A DNA stretch of 29,470 nucleotides from JBFKQC01 sp041627895 (GTDB lineage: Bacteria; Pseudomonadota; Alphaproteobacteria; Rhodobacterales; Rhodobacteraceae). Below are positions 1 through 7,545 of this stretch, piece by piece (the stretch's first letter is position 1; each line of letters begins with the position of its first letter). The stretch lies in the NCBI GenBank assembly GCA_041627895.1, contig JBFKQC010000051.1, forward strand, positions 1 through 29,470. The letters are read 5' to 3'. Position numbers and translations under genes: made by a program. Below the pieces are notes generated by a model, which saw only the letters and a list, made by a program, of their open reading frames with translations, did no database searches and was not told where the DNA came from.

Positions 1-70
1 CCCCCCCCCCGCCGGGGGGCGCTGCCCCCCCCGGGACCCCCCCGGAGGTATTTCCGGCCAGATGAAGGAG
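1..70. repeat. G/C-tract hairpin element at window edge
   Basis: The first 50 bases are long C and G tracts that include a perfect hairpin (GGGGGGC at 14-20, loop GCT, GCCCCCC at 24-30). They are followed by GGAGGTATTT and CAGATGAAG. The hairpin lies directly downstream of the leftward hydrolase remnant, so it could act as that transcript's terminator, although no T-tract is visible before the window ends. From memory, similar G-tract hairpins followed by a 'ggagtattt...gatgaag' stretch recur between genes in Rhodobacteraceae genomes. That identification is recollection, not something shown here. Confidence 0.4.
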
Positions 71-74
71 TTTG

Positions 75-924
75 TCAGATGTCGTGGCTGTCGAGGTCTT
101 CGGCGATGGATACCGGGCCGGGAAATGCGCCCGCCGCCGCGGCGAGCGCGGCGGCGCGGTTGGCCCCGGTGTCCATGTGCGCGCGGAAATGGGTGAGGAT
201 CAGGCGTTTTGGCGCCGGTACGCGCGGCCATGGCGGCGATTTCCGAAGGCGTGGGGGCGAGGCGGGCCATCTCTGGCTGCGCCGCCTCGCCGTCGAGGCG
301 GTAGCACCAGTGCAGCAGCAGGTCGGTGCCCTGCGCCATCGCCTCGAGGTCGGGGCAAAGACCGGCGTCGCCGGAATAGGTGACGCTCTTGCCGCCGTGA
401 TCGACGCGGAAGGCGAGGCAGGACAGCCTGGGCTGGGCGTGCGGCACCTCGCAGGCGGCGAGCCGCCAGGCGCCGGTGTCGAGGGTAAAGCCGGGGGCGA
501 TTTCGGTGATCTCGGGCGCCGGCCAGGGCCGTGGAAGCGTGCCGCCGCGGGCGACCCAGACGTCCTGGCTGGGCTTCAGCTGCGTGCGCGCGGCCAGGTC
601 GAAGGCAAAGACGCCGTCGGGGCCGAACAGCCGCCGGGTGATATCGGCGACCGGCGCCGGACCGTAGACCTGCAGCGGCGGGCCGTTCTGGTCCCACCGG
701 GCGTGGACCAGGCGGGCATAGTCCATCATGTGGTCGGAATGCAGGTGGCTGAGGAAAAGCGCGTCGATCTCCGAGGGGCCGAGCCCGGCCGCGAGCAGCC
801 GGTCGAAGACGCCGCCGCCGCAATCGAACAGCAGCCGCCGGCCGGCGACCTCCAGCAGGTAACCCGACGAGGCGCGGCGGGGATGCGGCTCTGGCGAGCC
901 GGAGCCGAGGATCGTCAGCCTCAC
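75..924 (-). pseudogene. Metallo-beta-lactamase-fold hydrolase, frameshifted
   Basis: This would encode an RNase Z-like MBL-fold hydrolase of about 282 residues. The GTG start at 924 overlaps the upstream sulfatase stop as GTGA. Visible metal-ligand motifs are SHLHSDHMMDY (about residues 61-71), VPHAQP (His near 158) and YSGDAG (Asp near 185). Near 202-204 the coding strand reads AAAACGCCTGATCCTCAC. Removing one C restores KTLILTHFRAHMD, the last His-ligand motif, and a reading frame that ends at the TGA at 75-77. As written, the last ~45 residues and the final metal ligand are lost, and the frame stays open to the window edge. I saw no other lesion. The substrate is unknown. It was probably co-transcribed with marR and the sulfatase, which are also in or next to the decayed block. 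Confidence 0.75.
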
Positions 925-2355
925 GGCGCGATTTCGGGCGGCGGGGTCGCGCCGGGGGCGCCGAGCCGCAGCGCCGCCTCGCGCCCGCCCATGCGCTCGA
1001 CAAGCGCGGCCTGCTCGGCGAAGGCCTGCGCGTCGGTCGCCTTGGGATCGCAGATCGCGCGCAGTTCGGCCCTGGGCTCGGCGCGAATCCCGGCATGGAC
1101 GGGGCTCTGGCCGAGGTCGCGGGTTTCCTCGGGGTCGTCGGGGAGGTCGAAAAGCTCGGGCGGAAAGCCGACGTAATGGTTCAGCTTCCAGCGTCCCCTG
1201 CGCAGCATGAAGGCGCCCGAGATCGCGCCGGCGGCGTGGTATTCGCTGAACACCACGCGGTCGGGGTCGGGCGGTTCCGCGGCGATCGCCGACAACGGGC
1301 GGCCGTCGCCCGCCAGGTCGCAGCCGAAATGCGCAGCGATCTCGTGGCTTAGGTCCAGCAGGCTGACCGGGGTGTCGCAGGTGCCCGGGGCGATGCCGGG
1401 GCCGGCCATGATCAGCGGCGCGCAGACGGATTCGCGGTAGGGATTCGACTTGCCCCAAAGCCCGCGCGCACCGATGTTGTCGCCGTGATCCGATGTGTAG
1501 ACCGCGCGGGTCGACTGCCCGAGGTCGGCCTCGTCCAGCGCGGCGAGGATGCGGCCCACGTTATGGTCGAGCCACGAGCAGAGGCCGTAATAGGCGGCGA
1601 TGGCCCTCTGGCGCTCGGACGGGTCGGCGAACCTGGCCTCGCTGTCCATCATCGCGTTCTGCTTCTCGACCCAGGGATGGCGGGTCTAGCCGGTCGCGGG
1701 GTGCAACCTGGGTTCGGGCAGCGCGTCCGGCGGGTAGAGGTCATAGAATTCCCGCGGCACGACCAGCGGGAAATGCGGCGCGACGAGGCCGACGAACAGG
1801 CACCAGGGGCGGTCGTCGCCGCCGGCGGCCCGGTCGAGGAACCATTGCCTGGTGCGCTGCACCACCGCCTCATCGTACTCGGTGTACCTGCTGGTGCCGG
1901 GCCCGATATGGTCGCCGAGCATCCGGCCCCCGGCGATGCGGCGCTCGTCCTCGCGGCGGATCGAGGCCCAGACCATGCCGATGCCGCCGGCGACATGCAT
2001 CGGCAGGTGCTCGGCGTCGAATCCGGCCGGGTCGGCGGCGTCGCGATAATGCAGCTTGCCGACCGACTCGACGGGTACGCCGGCGGCCCGCAGCGCGTGG
2101 CCCCAAGCCGGGCGGCTCGCCCACATAGGGCATCGCGTTGTCCCAAAGCCGGATGCGGTGCACATAGCGCCCTGCGGCAAAGGCGGCGCGGGCGAGGACG
2201 CAGATCGGCGAGGGGGTCGAGGCGTCGGTGAACCGCAGCCCGCGCGCGGCGAGCGCGTCGAGATGCGGGGTTTGCGCGATCTCATGGCCGGCGCAGCCCA
2301 TCGCCCTGGCCTGATGCTCGTCGGACATCACGACCAGAAGGTTCCGGCCTGTCAC
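921..2355 (-). pseudogene. Type I sulfatase (choline-sulfatase-like), broken
   Basis: This is a remnant of a type I sulfatase of about 477 residues, an enzyme family that hydrolyses sulfate esters with a formylglycine nucleophile. The GTG start at 2355 overlaps the marR stop as GTGA. Family landmarks are NLLVVMSDEHQARAMGC at the N terminus, the nucleophile region SPICVLARAAFAAGR, GKLHYRD, and YTSDHGDNIGARGLWGKSNPYRES in the C-terminal half. Three defects are seen. First, an extra C near 2114 shifts the frame after NAMPYVGEPP; removing it gives PAWGHALRAAGV. Second, a TAG at 1686-1688 interrupts HPATG / TRHPWVEKQNAM in the same frame. Third, the expected C-x-P-[SA]-R formylglycine signature reads CVLAR, so the proline is gone. 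The 243-residue C-terminal part (921-1652) is otherwise open. The resemblance to choline sulfatase is by motif only and the substrate is unproven. Confidence 0.85.
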
Positions 2356-2840
2356 GGGGCGAACTCTGTGCGTTCAGACGCAGCCTCGAGCTTGTCGAGG
2401 GCGGAAATCAGTGCGTCGCGCTCCTCGGCCGTGATCGTCGCCCGCAGCGCGGCCTGGCGGGCCTGCATCGTCGGCCAGGTCCGGTCGAACAGCGCCTGGC
2501 CCGCGTCGCTGAGCGACAGCAACTGCACCCGGTTGTCGCGCTCGTCGACCTGCGCGACGACCAGCCCGGTCTCGACTAGGGTCTTCAGCTTGCGACTGAA
2601 CTGGCCCTTGTCGAACTCGGCGGCGCGGGTCAGGTCGGCCGACCGGGTGGGGCCGTCGCCGGACGCGTTCCCGATCAGTGCGATGATGCGCCATTGCGTC
2701 AGCGACAGCCCGGCGACCTCGCGCAGGATGCGCGTGGCCTGCGCGTTCAGCTTGGCCTGCACCCGTGCCAGCCGGAAGGTCAGGAACTGGTGCAGGTCCA
2801 GCCCCGATCCGTCGGCCTCGCGATTCAGGTCGTCCTTCAT
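2352..2840 (-). CDS. MarR-family transcriptional regulator
   Basis: An intact 162-residue protein of normal MarR size. These are dimeric winged-helix repressors, often released by small aromatic or organic ligands. The DNA-binding core is visible: SLTQWRIIALIGNA (helices leading into the HTH), RSADLTRAAEFDKGQFSRKLKTLVETGLV (HTH and recognition helix) and a wing around QVDERDNRVQLLSLSDAG with the typical D-x-R. The ATG at 2840 follows an AGGTAAGG-like ribosome site. The stop overlaps the GTG of the decayed sulfatase, so marR headed a marR-sulfatase-hydrolase operon. It faces the tct remnant across a region with two TTGA-N4-TCAA repeats, its likely operators. It is the only unbroken gene between 75 and 5589. 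The effector is unknown. Confidence 0.92.
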   Translation of the reverse strand: MKDDLNREADGSGLDLHQFLTFRLARVQAKLNAQATRILREVAGLSLTQWRIIALIGNASGDGPTRSADLTRAAEFDKGQFSRKLKTLVETGLVVAQVDERDNRVQLLSLSDAGQALFDRTWPTMQARQAALRATITAEERDALISALDKLEAASERTEFAP

Positions 2841-2862
2841 GGGCCTTACCTAGGGCAGATTA

Positions 2863-2896
2863 GTTGACCAATCAACGTTCTTGTTGACCTATCAAT
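2863..2896. promoter_or_regulatory. Tandem MarR-type operators in divergent promoter region
   Basis: There are two near-identical palindromes: GTTGACCAATCAAC at 2863-2876 (perfect 5-bp arms) and GTTGACCTATCAAT at 2883-2896 (perfect 4-bp TTGA/TCAA arms). They start exactly 20 bp apart, about two helical turns, so two dimers would sit on the same DNA face. They lie between the divergent marR (ATG 2840) and tctC (GTG 2946) starts. Short AT-rich TTGA/TCAA palindromes are typical of MarR-family sites. I could not place convincing -35/-10 boxes, but both directions would have to cross this region. Binding by the adjacent MarR protein is inference. Confidence 0.7.
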
Positions 2897-2945
2897 TTCA
2901 CTTTGTCTGTCCGGTGCATACCGGGAAATCAAGGGAGGAGTCCCG

Positions 2946-3346
2946 GTGATACGCGTTCTGACCGCTGCCGTTGCGGCGCTGACCCTTTCCGTATCGGCAG
3001 GCGTGGTGCTGGCGGCCGATCGGACTCCGCCGGGGCCGATCAAGCTGATCATCGCCTTCGTCGCGGGCGGCGGTGCCGATACCCAGGCCCGGCTGATCGC
3101 CGAGTCGCTGGAGGCAAGGCACGGCTGGAACATCATCCCCGAGCAGGTCCGCCGGGCATGGACTCGGCCGCGCGCGATGCCATCGCCGCCGCCATTGCCG
3201 AGGCCGTCGGCGAAGACGGCAGCAAGGTGAACGGCTTCATCACCAAGGGTTTCGGCGGCCCTGTGCTGATCGCGGGAGCCGATCTGGAGCCCCTGGTGCA
3301 GGACGCTATCGAGTCCGCCGGCAAGCTGATCGCAGCAACGCGGTGA
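2946..3346 (+). pseudogene. tctC: tctC-like solute-binding protein, internally deleted
   Basis: A remnant of the periplasmic binding protein of a tripartite tricarboxylate transporter, normally about 320 residues. The GTG at 2946 follows a clear GGGAGGAG ribosome site and begins a signal peptide (residues 1-23, ending SAGVVLAAD). Next comes the TctC N-terminal landmark KLIIAFVAGGGADTQARLI and GWNIIPEQV, up to about 3150. The sequence then jumps, in a different frame, to a TctC-like C terminus: MDSAARDAIAAAIAEAVGE through VLIAGADLEPLVQDAIESAG, with TGA at 3344-3346. Roughly 180-200 residues are missing and the junction is out of frame, so no functional receptor can be made. The C-terminal match rests on general family resemblance and is less certain than the N-terminal one. 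Confidence 0.75.
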
Positions 3347-3382
3347 CCCCGCGGCGGGCCGCGCCCGACCGGCCCCGGCCAG

Positions 3383-4292
3383 ATGACCCGCCCGAATGCC
3401 ATCCGCGGCGCCGTCTGCGTGCTGGCCGCGGTGCTGGTCGTGCTTGTCTGGGCCCCGGTCGACACCGACACCGGCATCGTCGTCGGCGCCACGCCGGGGC
3501 TGGGGGGCGTGATCGCGATGGCGATCAGCGTGCCGATCCTGATCTCGGTCTTCGGCTTCACGCCGGATGCGCTGTTCCGGTGATGGGGTTCCTGATCGGG
3601 GTGATGAAGGGCGCGACCGTGGGCGGCACGGTGCCGGCAATCCTGTTCAACACGCCCGGCACGCCCGACAGCTACATGACCACGCTCGACGGCTACCCGA
3701 TGGCGCAGCGCGGCTATGCCCGGAAGGCGCTGAAGGTGTCGCATTTCGCCTCGGCCAGCGGTCACACGTTTTCCGACATCGTGCTGTTTGTCTGCGCGCC
3801 GTTCCTGGCGATCCTGGTCGAGGCCTATCTGGATCTGCCCGAAAAGGCGGCGCTGCTGATCCTGTCGCTCAGCTTCATCGCCGCGGTGGTGGGCGGCTCG
3901 GCGGCCAAGGGGCTGTTGAGCGCGGGGCTGGGCCTTTTGGCGGTGTTCGTCGCACGGGCGAGGATTTCTATCCGCGGCTCTCGTTCGGCACCGAGACGCT
4001 GAGCCGGGGCATCCCGATCACCACGGCGGTGATCGGCACGCTGGTGCTGGGCGCAGTGTTTACCGAACTTGAGGACCTCTGGACCGAAAAGCGCGCAAGC
4101 GGGGCCATCGCCGCGGCCCCGCAGGCCGCGGACCAGCGGCTGCACTGGGCCGATATCAGGCGCATCCTGCCGTTCATCGGGCGCTCGGCCGTGATCGGCA
4201 CGGTGATCGGCGCGCTGCCCGGCATCGGCTCGACGCTGGCCGCGACGCTGGGCTACACGCTGAACCGGCGCCGGCGCGCGCCTCGATCCTGA
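3383..4292 (+). pseudogene. tctA: tctB'-'tctA fusion remnant with two frameshifts
   Basis: This is a collapsed piece of the membrane components of the same TTT transporter. The ATG at 3383 opens a TctB-like first helix (MTRPNAIRGAVCVLAAVLVV, then WAPVDTDTG). Around GIVVGATPGLGG it passes in frame into the TctA N-terminal region, so the rest of tctB and the first part of tctA are deleted. One missing C near 3577 shifts the frame (TPDALF / PVMGFLIGVMKG). TctA then continues through GTVPAILFNTPGTPDSYMTT and LDGYPMAQRG, the conserved NTPGTP motif. A missing G near 3951 shifts it again (LLAVFV / GTGEDFYPRLSFGT). TctA ends abruptly after GALPGIGSTLAATLGYTL, near 4275, where sulfatase sequence begins in another frame. 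The conserved second half of TctA is absent. Confidence 0.85.
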
Positions 4293-5589
4293 CCGGTCAG
4301 CTTTGCCGAACGCATGGCGTGCATGACAACGGCATCGACCTGGACCCGGCGGTGGGCGAACGGGGCTTTGCCGGCGCGATGGCGGCGGCGGGCTATCAGA
4401 CCGCGTTCTTCGGCAAGGCGCATTTCGCGACCTATCACACGTTTCAGCCCACCGGCACGCCGGAATGCCTGCGGTCCTCGGCGGACTATCCGGCGGACTG
4501 GTACGGGCCCTACATGGGGTTTTCCCATGTCGAGCTGATGCTGGTCGGCCACAACTGGTTCCTGCCGGAAAAGCCGCCGCGCGGGCAGCATTACGAACGC
4601 TGGTTCCATGCCGACGGGCGCGGCGACGAAAGGAACCGGATGTACCGCGAGAACGCGGGGGACACCCGGGGCGCGGCGCAGACCTGGCATTCGCGCCTGC
4701 CGGTGGCCTGGCACAACTCCACCTGGACCGCCGACCGCACGATCGAGTGGCTGAAGCATGGCCGCGACGGCTCGCAACCGTTCTGCACCTGGGTCAGCTT
4801 TCCCGACCCGCACCACCCGTTCGACGCGCCGGAACCCTGGTCGCGGCTGCACGATCCGGCCGAGGTCGACCTACCGGAAGACCGGGTGCGCAGCTTCGAG
4901 GGCGACGGCGCCGAGGTGCGCAAGACCTAAAGCCGCATCCAGCCGCAAAGCGACGCGCAGCTGCGCGAGATCATCCCAAACACCTACGGCCAGATCGCGC
5001 TGGTCGACCACAATGTCGGCCGCATCCTGATCGCGCTGGACGAGGCGGGGCTGAACCGGAACACCGTGGTGATCTACGTATCCGACCACGGCGACTGGCT
5101 GGGGGCCATGGCCTGATCCTGAAGCGGCCGATGCACTACGAGGGGCTGCTGCGCGTCCCGATGATCGTGAAGGGCCCCGGCGTGCCGGCAGGCAAGGTTG
5201 TGCGCGATCCGGTCTCGACGCTCGACCTGGGGCCGACCTTCTGCGACTGGGGCAAGGCCGATCCGTTGCTGGCCCAGCACGGCGCCAGCCTGCGGCCGAT
5301 GATCGAGGGCGGCGCAGGCCGCGACTTCGCCCTGAACGAGTGGGACCTGCTGCCGGGGCGCACCGGCGTCCGGCTGAGCCTGCGTACGGTGCGGACACGC
5401 GACCACAAGCTGACCGTCGACCTGATTTCGGGCGCGGGCGAGATGTACGATCTCGCCGCCGATCCGGGCGAGGCGCGGAATCTCTTCGGCGATCCCGCCC
5501 ATGCCGGCCTGCAGGCGCGGCTTCAGGGTCTCCTGAACCGGCGACCCGACGACATCGGGCCCGAGCCCCGGGCGATCGGCATGGCCTGA
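4276..5589 (+). pseudogene. Second type I sulfatase, 5'-truncated and broken
   Basis: A sulfatase lacking its N terminus, with sequence resuming at RASILTGQLCRTHGVHDNG directly after the tctA remnant. In intact sulfatases the R of 'RASILTG' is the last residue of the C-x-P-S-R formylglycine motif, so the catalytic cysteine and the upstream metal-binding aspartates are deleted. Further landmarks are GYQTAFFGKAHFAT, FPDPHHPFDAPEPW, VDHNVGRILIALDEAGL, YVSDHGDWLG and PMHYEGLLRVPMIVKGPG. A TAA at 4928-4930 interrupts the frame between EVRKT and SRIQPQ, where a Tyr codon is likely ancestral. One missing base near 5106 shifts the frame (GDWLG / HGLILK). The C terminus then runs open to TGA at 5587-5589. 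No start codon or ribosome site survives. Confidence 0.85.
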
Positions 5590-5596
5590 ACCGCGG

Positions 5597-5614
5597 GCCC
5601 GGCCGGCCGCGGGC
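5597..5614. terminator. GC-rich inverted repeat between convergent genes
   Basis: GCCCG (5597-5601) and CGGGC (5610-5614) bracket a self-complementary GCCGGCC core between the 3' ends of the sulfatase remnant (+) and ubiG (-). The position suggests a shared termination hairpin, but there is no T-tract on either strand. Confidence 0.3.
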
Positions 5615-5619
5615 GCGCG

Positions 5620-6357
5620 CTATTCGGGGCGGATGCTGGTCGTGACGTAGTTCACGCTCAGGTCGCGGTCCGAGATCGACCAGGACCAGGCGAGCGGGTT
5701 GAACACCATGCCCTTGCGGTCGACCGGGTCCAGCCCCGCGGCCCGCAGCATCTCGAACAGCTCGTCCGGCGTGATGAACTTCGACCAGTCATGGGTGCCC
5801 CTGGGCAGCCAGCGCATCACGTGCTCGGCGCCAATGATGGCCAAAAGAAAGCTTTTCGGATTGCGGTTCAGCGTCGAGCACACCATCAGCCCGCCGGGCC
5901 GCAGCAGCGCGCGGCAGGCCGCCAGATAGGCCGCCGGGTCGGCCACGTGCTCGACCACCTCCATGTTCAGCACGGCATCGAATTGCTCGCCGGCCTCGGC
6001 CAGCGCCTCGGCCGTCGTGTGGCGGTAGTCGATCGCCAGCCCCTGCCGTTCGGCGTGGATCCGCGCCACGGGAATGTTGCGCTCGGCAGCGTCGGCGCCC
6101 ACCACGTCGGCGCCCAGCCGCGCCATCGGCTCGCTGAGCAGCCCGCCGCCGCAGCCGATATCCAGGATGCGCAGACCCTCGAACGGGCGCGGCGCGGCCC
6201 GGTCGCGCCCGAACTCGGCCGCGATCTGCGCGCAGATGTATTCCAGCCGGCACGGGTTCAGCATGTGCAGCGGCCGGAATTTGCCGTTCGGGTCCCACCA
6301 CTCGGCGGCCATCGCCTCGAACTTGGCAACCTCCTGCGGGTCGACGGTGGTCTGCAT
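5620..6357 (-). CDS. ubiG: Ubiquinone biosynthesis O-methyltransferase UbiG
   Basis: A 245-residue class I SAM-dependent methyltransferase of normal UbiG length. It catalyses the two O-methylations in ubiquinone synthesis, at the hydroxyl groups of the polyprenyl-benzene ring, at the inner membrane. Visible motifs are FEAMAAEWWDPNGKFRPLH (residues 13-31, a UbiG N-terminal hallmark), motif I LDIGCGGGLLSEPMARLGA (65-83), NMEVVEHVADP (131-141), STLNRNPKSF (151-160) and GTHDWSKFITPDEL (177-190). The ATG at 6357 follows AGGAC. It is divergent from the iminopeptidase gene with 73 bp between starts. No lesions are seen, in contrast to the adjacent decayed block. Confidence 0.95.
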   Translation of the reverse strand: MQTTVDPQEVAKFEAMAAEWWDPNGKFRPLHMLNPCRLEYICAQIAAEFGRDRAAPRPFEGLRILDIGCGGGLLSEPMARLGADVVGADAAERNIPVARIHAERQGLAIDYRHTTAEALAEAGEQFDAVLNMEVVEHVADPAAYLAACRALLRPGGLMVCSTLNRNPKSFLLAIIGAEHVMRWLPRGTHDWSKFITPDELFEMLRAAGLDPVDRKGMVFNPLAWSWSISDRDLSVNYVTTSIRPE

Positions 6358-6430
6358 GGTCCTGCCTTCCGATCAAGTTTTCCCGCCATGCCCCGTGGCG
6401 GCGGCGTCCACGTCACTATATAGAACGGTT

Positions 6431-7453
6431 ATGGACAAGGTCAGAGGCCGGCGAAACAGCGCACAGTACCTTTACCCGCCGATCGACCCGTTCGATCAGC
6501 GGGTGATGGATGTGGGCGACGGCCACCGGGTCTATGTCGAGCAATGCGGCAATCCCGACGGCATTCCGGTGGTGGTGCTGCATGGCGGCCCCGGCGGCGG
6601 ATGCAGCCCAGCGATGCGGCGCTATTTCGACCCCGACGCCTATCGCGTGGTGCTGTTCGACCAGCGCGGCTGCGGCCGGTCCCGGCCCCATGCCAGCATC
6701 GAGGCCAACACCACGTGGCACCTGGTGCGCGACATCGAGGCGATTCGCGCCGCGCTGGGCGTCGAGCGCTGGTTGATCTTCGGCGGCAGCTGGGGCGCGA
6801 CGCTGGCGCTGATCTATGCCCAGACCCATCCCGACCGCGCCGCCGGGCTGATCCTGCGCGGCGTGTTCCTGATGACCCGGGCCGAGCTAGACTGGTTCTA
6901 CGGCGGCGGCGCCGGGCAGTTCTGGCCCGAAATCTGGGCGCGGTTCACCGGGCTGGTGCCCGAGGACGAACGCGGCGACCTGATCGCCGCCTATAACCGG
7001 CGGCTGTTTTCCGGCGAGCTGATGCTTGAAACCCGCTATGCCCGCGCCTGGGCAAGCTGGGAGAACACGCTGGCCTCGATCGACAACGAGGGTCCCGGCG
7101 GCGAAAGCCCGGCCGAGTATGCCCGCGCCTTCGCCCGGCTGGAAAACCACTACTTCACCAATGCCGGGTTTCTCGACGAAGACGGGCATATCCTGAACCG
7201 GATGCACCTGATCCGGCACGTGCCCGGCGTCATCGTTCAGGGCCGCTACGACATGATCTGCCCGCCGGCCTCGGCGTGGCGGCTGCACAGCGCCTGGCCG
7301 GGGTCCGAACTGAAGATGGTCGGCCGTGCCGGGCACGCGCTGTCGGAACCCGGGATCAGCGCGGAATTGGTGCGCACCATGGACCGGCTGAAGGCCGAGG
7401 CCGCGACGCAGATGCTGGGCGCGCCGGCGCTGCGCCGAGCGGACCTGACCTGA
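6431..7453 (+). CDS. pip: Proline iminopeptidase
   Basis: A 340-residue alpha/beta-hydrolase of peptidase family S33 that removes N-terminal proline from peptides, probably in the cytoplasm since no signal peptide is seen. The oxyanion motif is HGGPGGGCS (51-59). The nucleophile elbow is GGSWG with Ser120, the acid is Asp274 in GRYDMICPP, and the base is His302 in GRAGHAL. FDQRGCGRS (76-84) is also typical. I chose the ATG at 6431 because homology begins just after it; the open frame extends upstream but over the divergent ubiG 5' end. A TATATA-like -10 (about 6417-6422) lies only about 9 bases upstream and there is no Shine-Dalgarno, so the mRNA may be leaderless or nearly so. That last point is inference. 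Confidence 0.92.
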   Translation: MDKVRGRRNSAQYLYPPIDPFDQRVMDVGDGHRVYVEQCGNPDGIPVVVLHGGPGGGCSPAMRRYFDPDAYRVVLFDQRGCGRSRPHASIEANTTWHLVRDIEAIRAALGVERWLIFGGSWGATLALIYAQTHPDRAAGLILRGVFLMTRAELDWFYGGGAGQFWPEIWARFTGLVPEDERGDLIAAYNRRLFSGELMLETRYARAWASWENTLASIDNEGPGGESPAEYARAFARLENHYFTNAGFLDEDGHILNRMHLIRHVPGVIVQGRYDMICPPASAWRLHSAWPGSELKMVGRAGHALSEPGISAELVRTMDRLKAEAATQMLGAPALRRADLT

Positions 7454-7545
7454 CGTAACGCCAGCGTCGACTATCCAGGGTTTACTTGTGACAAGCCTTT
7501 GTTAACGTGAACCTGCGTTACGGACGCATCGGGGAGCTTCACGGT

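Noticed and set aside
200..1096. A 298-codon minus-strand frame over the MBL gene
   Set aside because: It is the wrong frame: the true frame, offset by one, contains SHLHSDHMMDY and the other metal ligands.
79..1176. A 365-codon plus-strand frame across the MBL hydrolase and sulfatase
   Set aside because: Ala/Gly/Arg-rich shadow; the minus strand shows clear family motifs in the same DNA.
75..5589. The frameshifts explained purely as sequencing errors
   Set aside because: Large deletions, gene fusions and in-frame nonsense codons accompany the indels, and no comparable defects appear in the other 24 kb. Individual indels, especially near 203, could still be errors.
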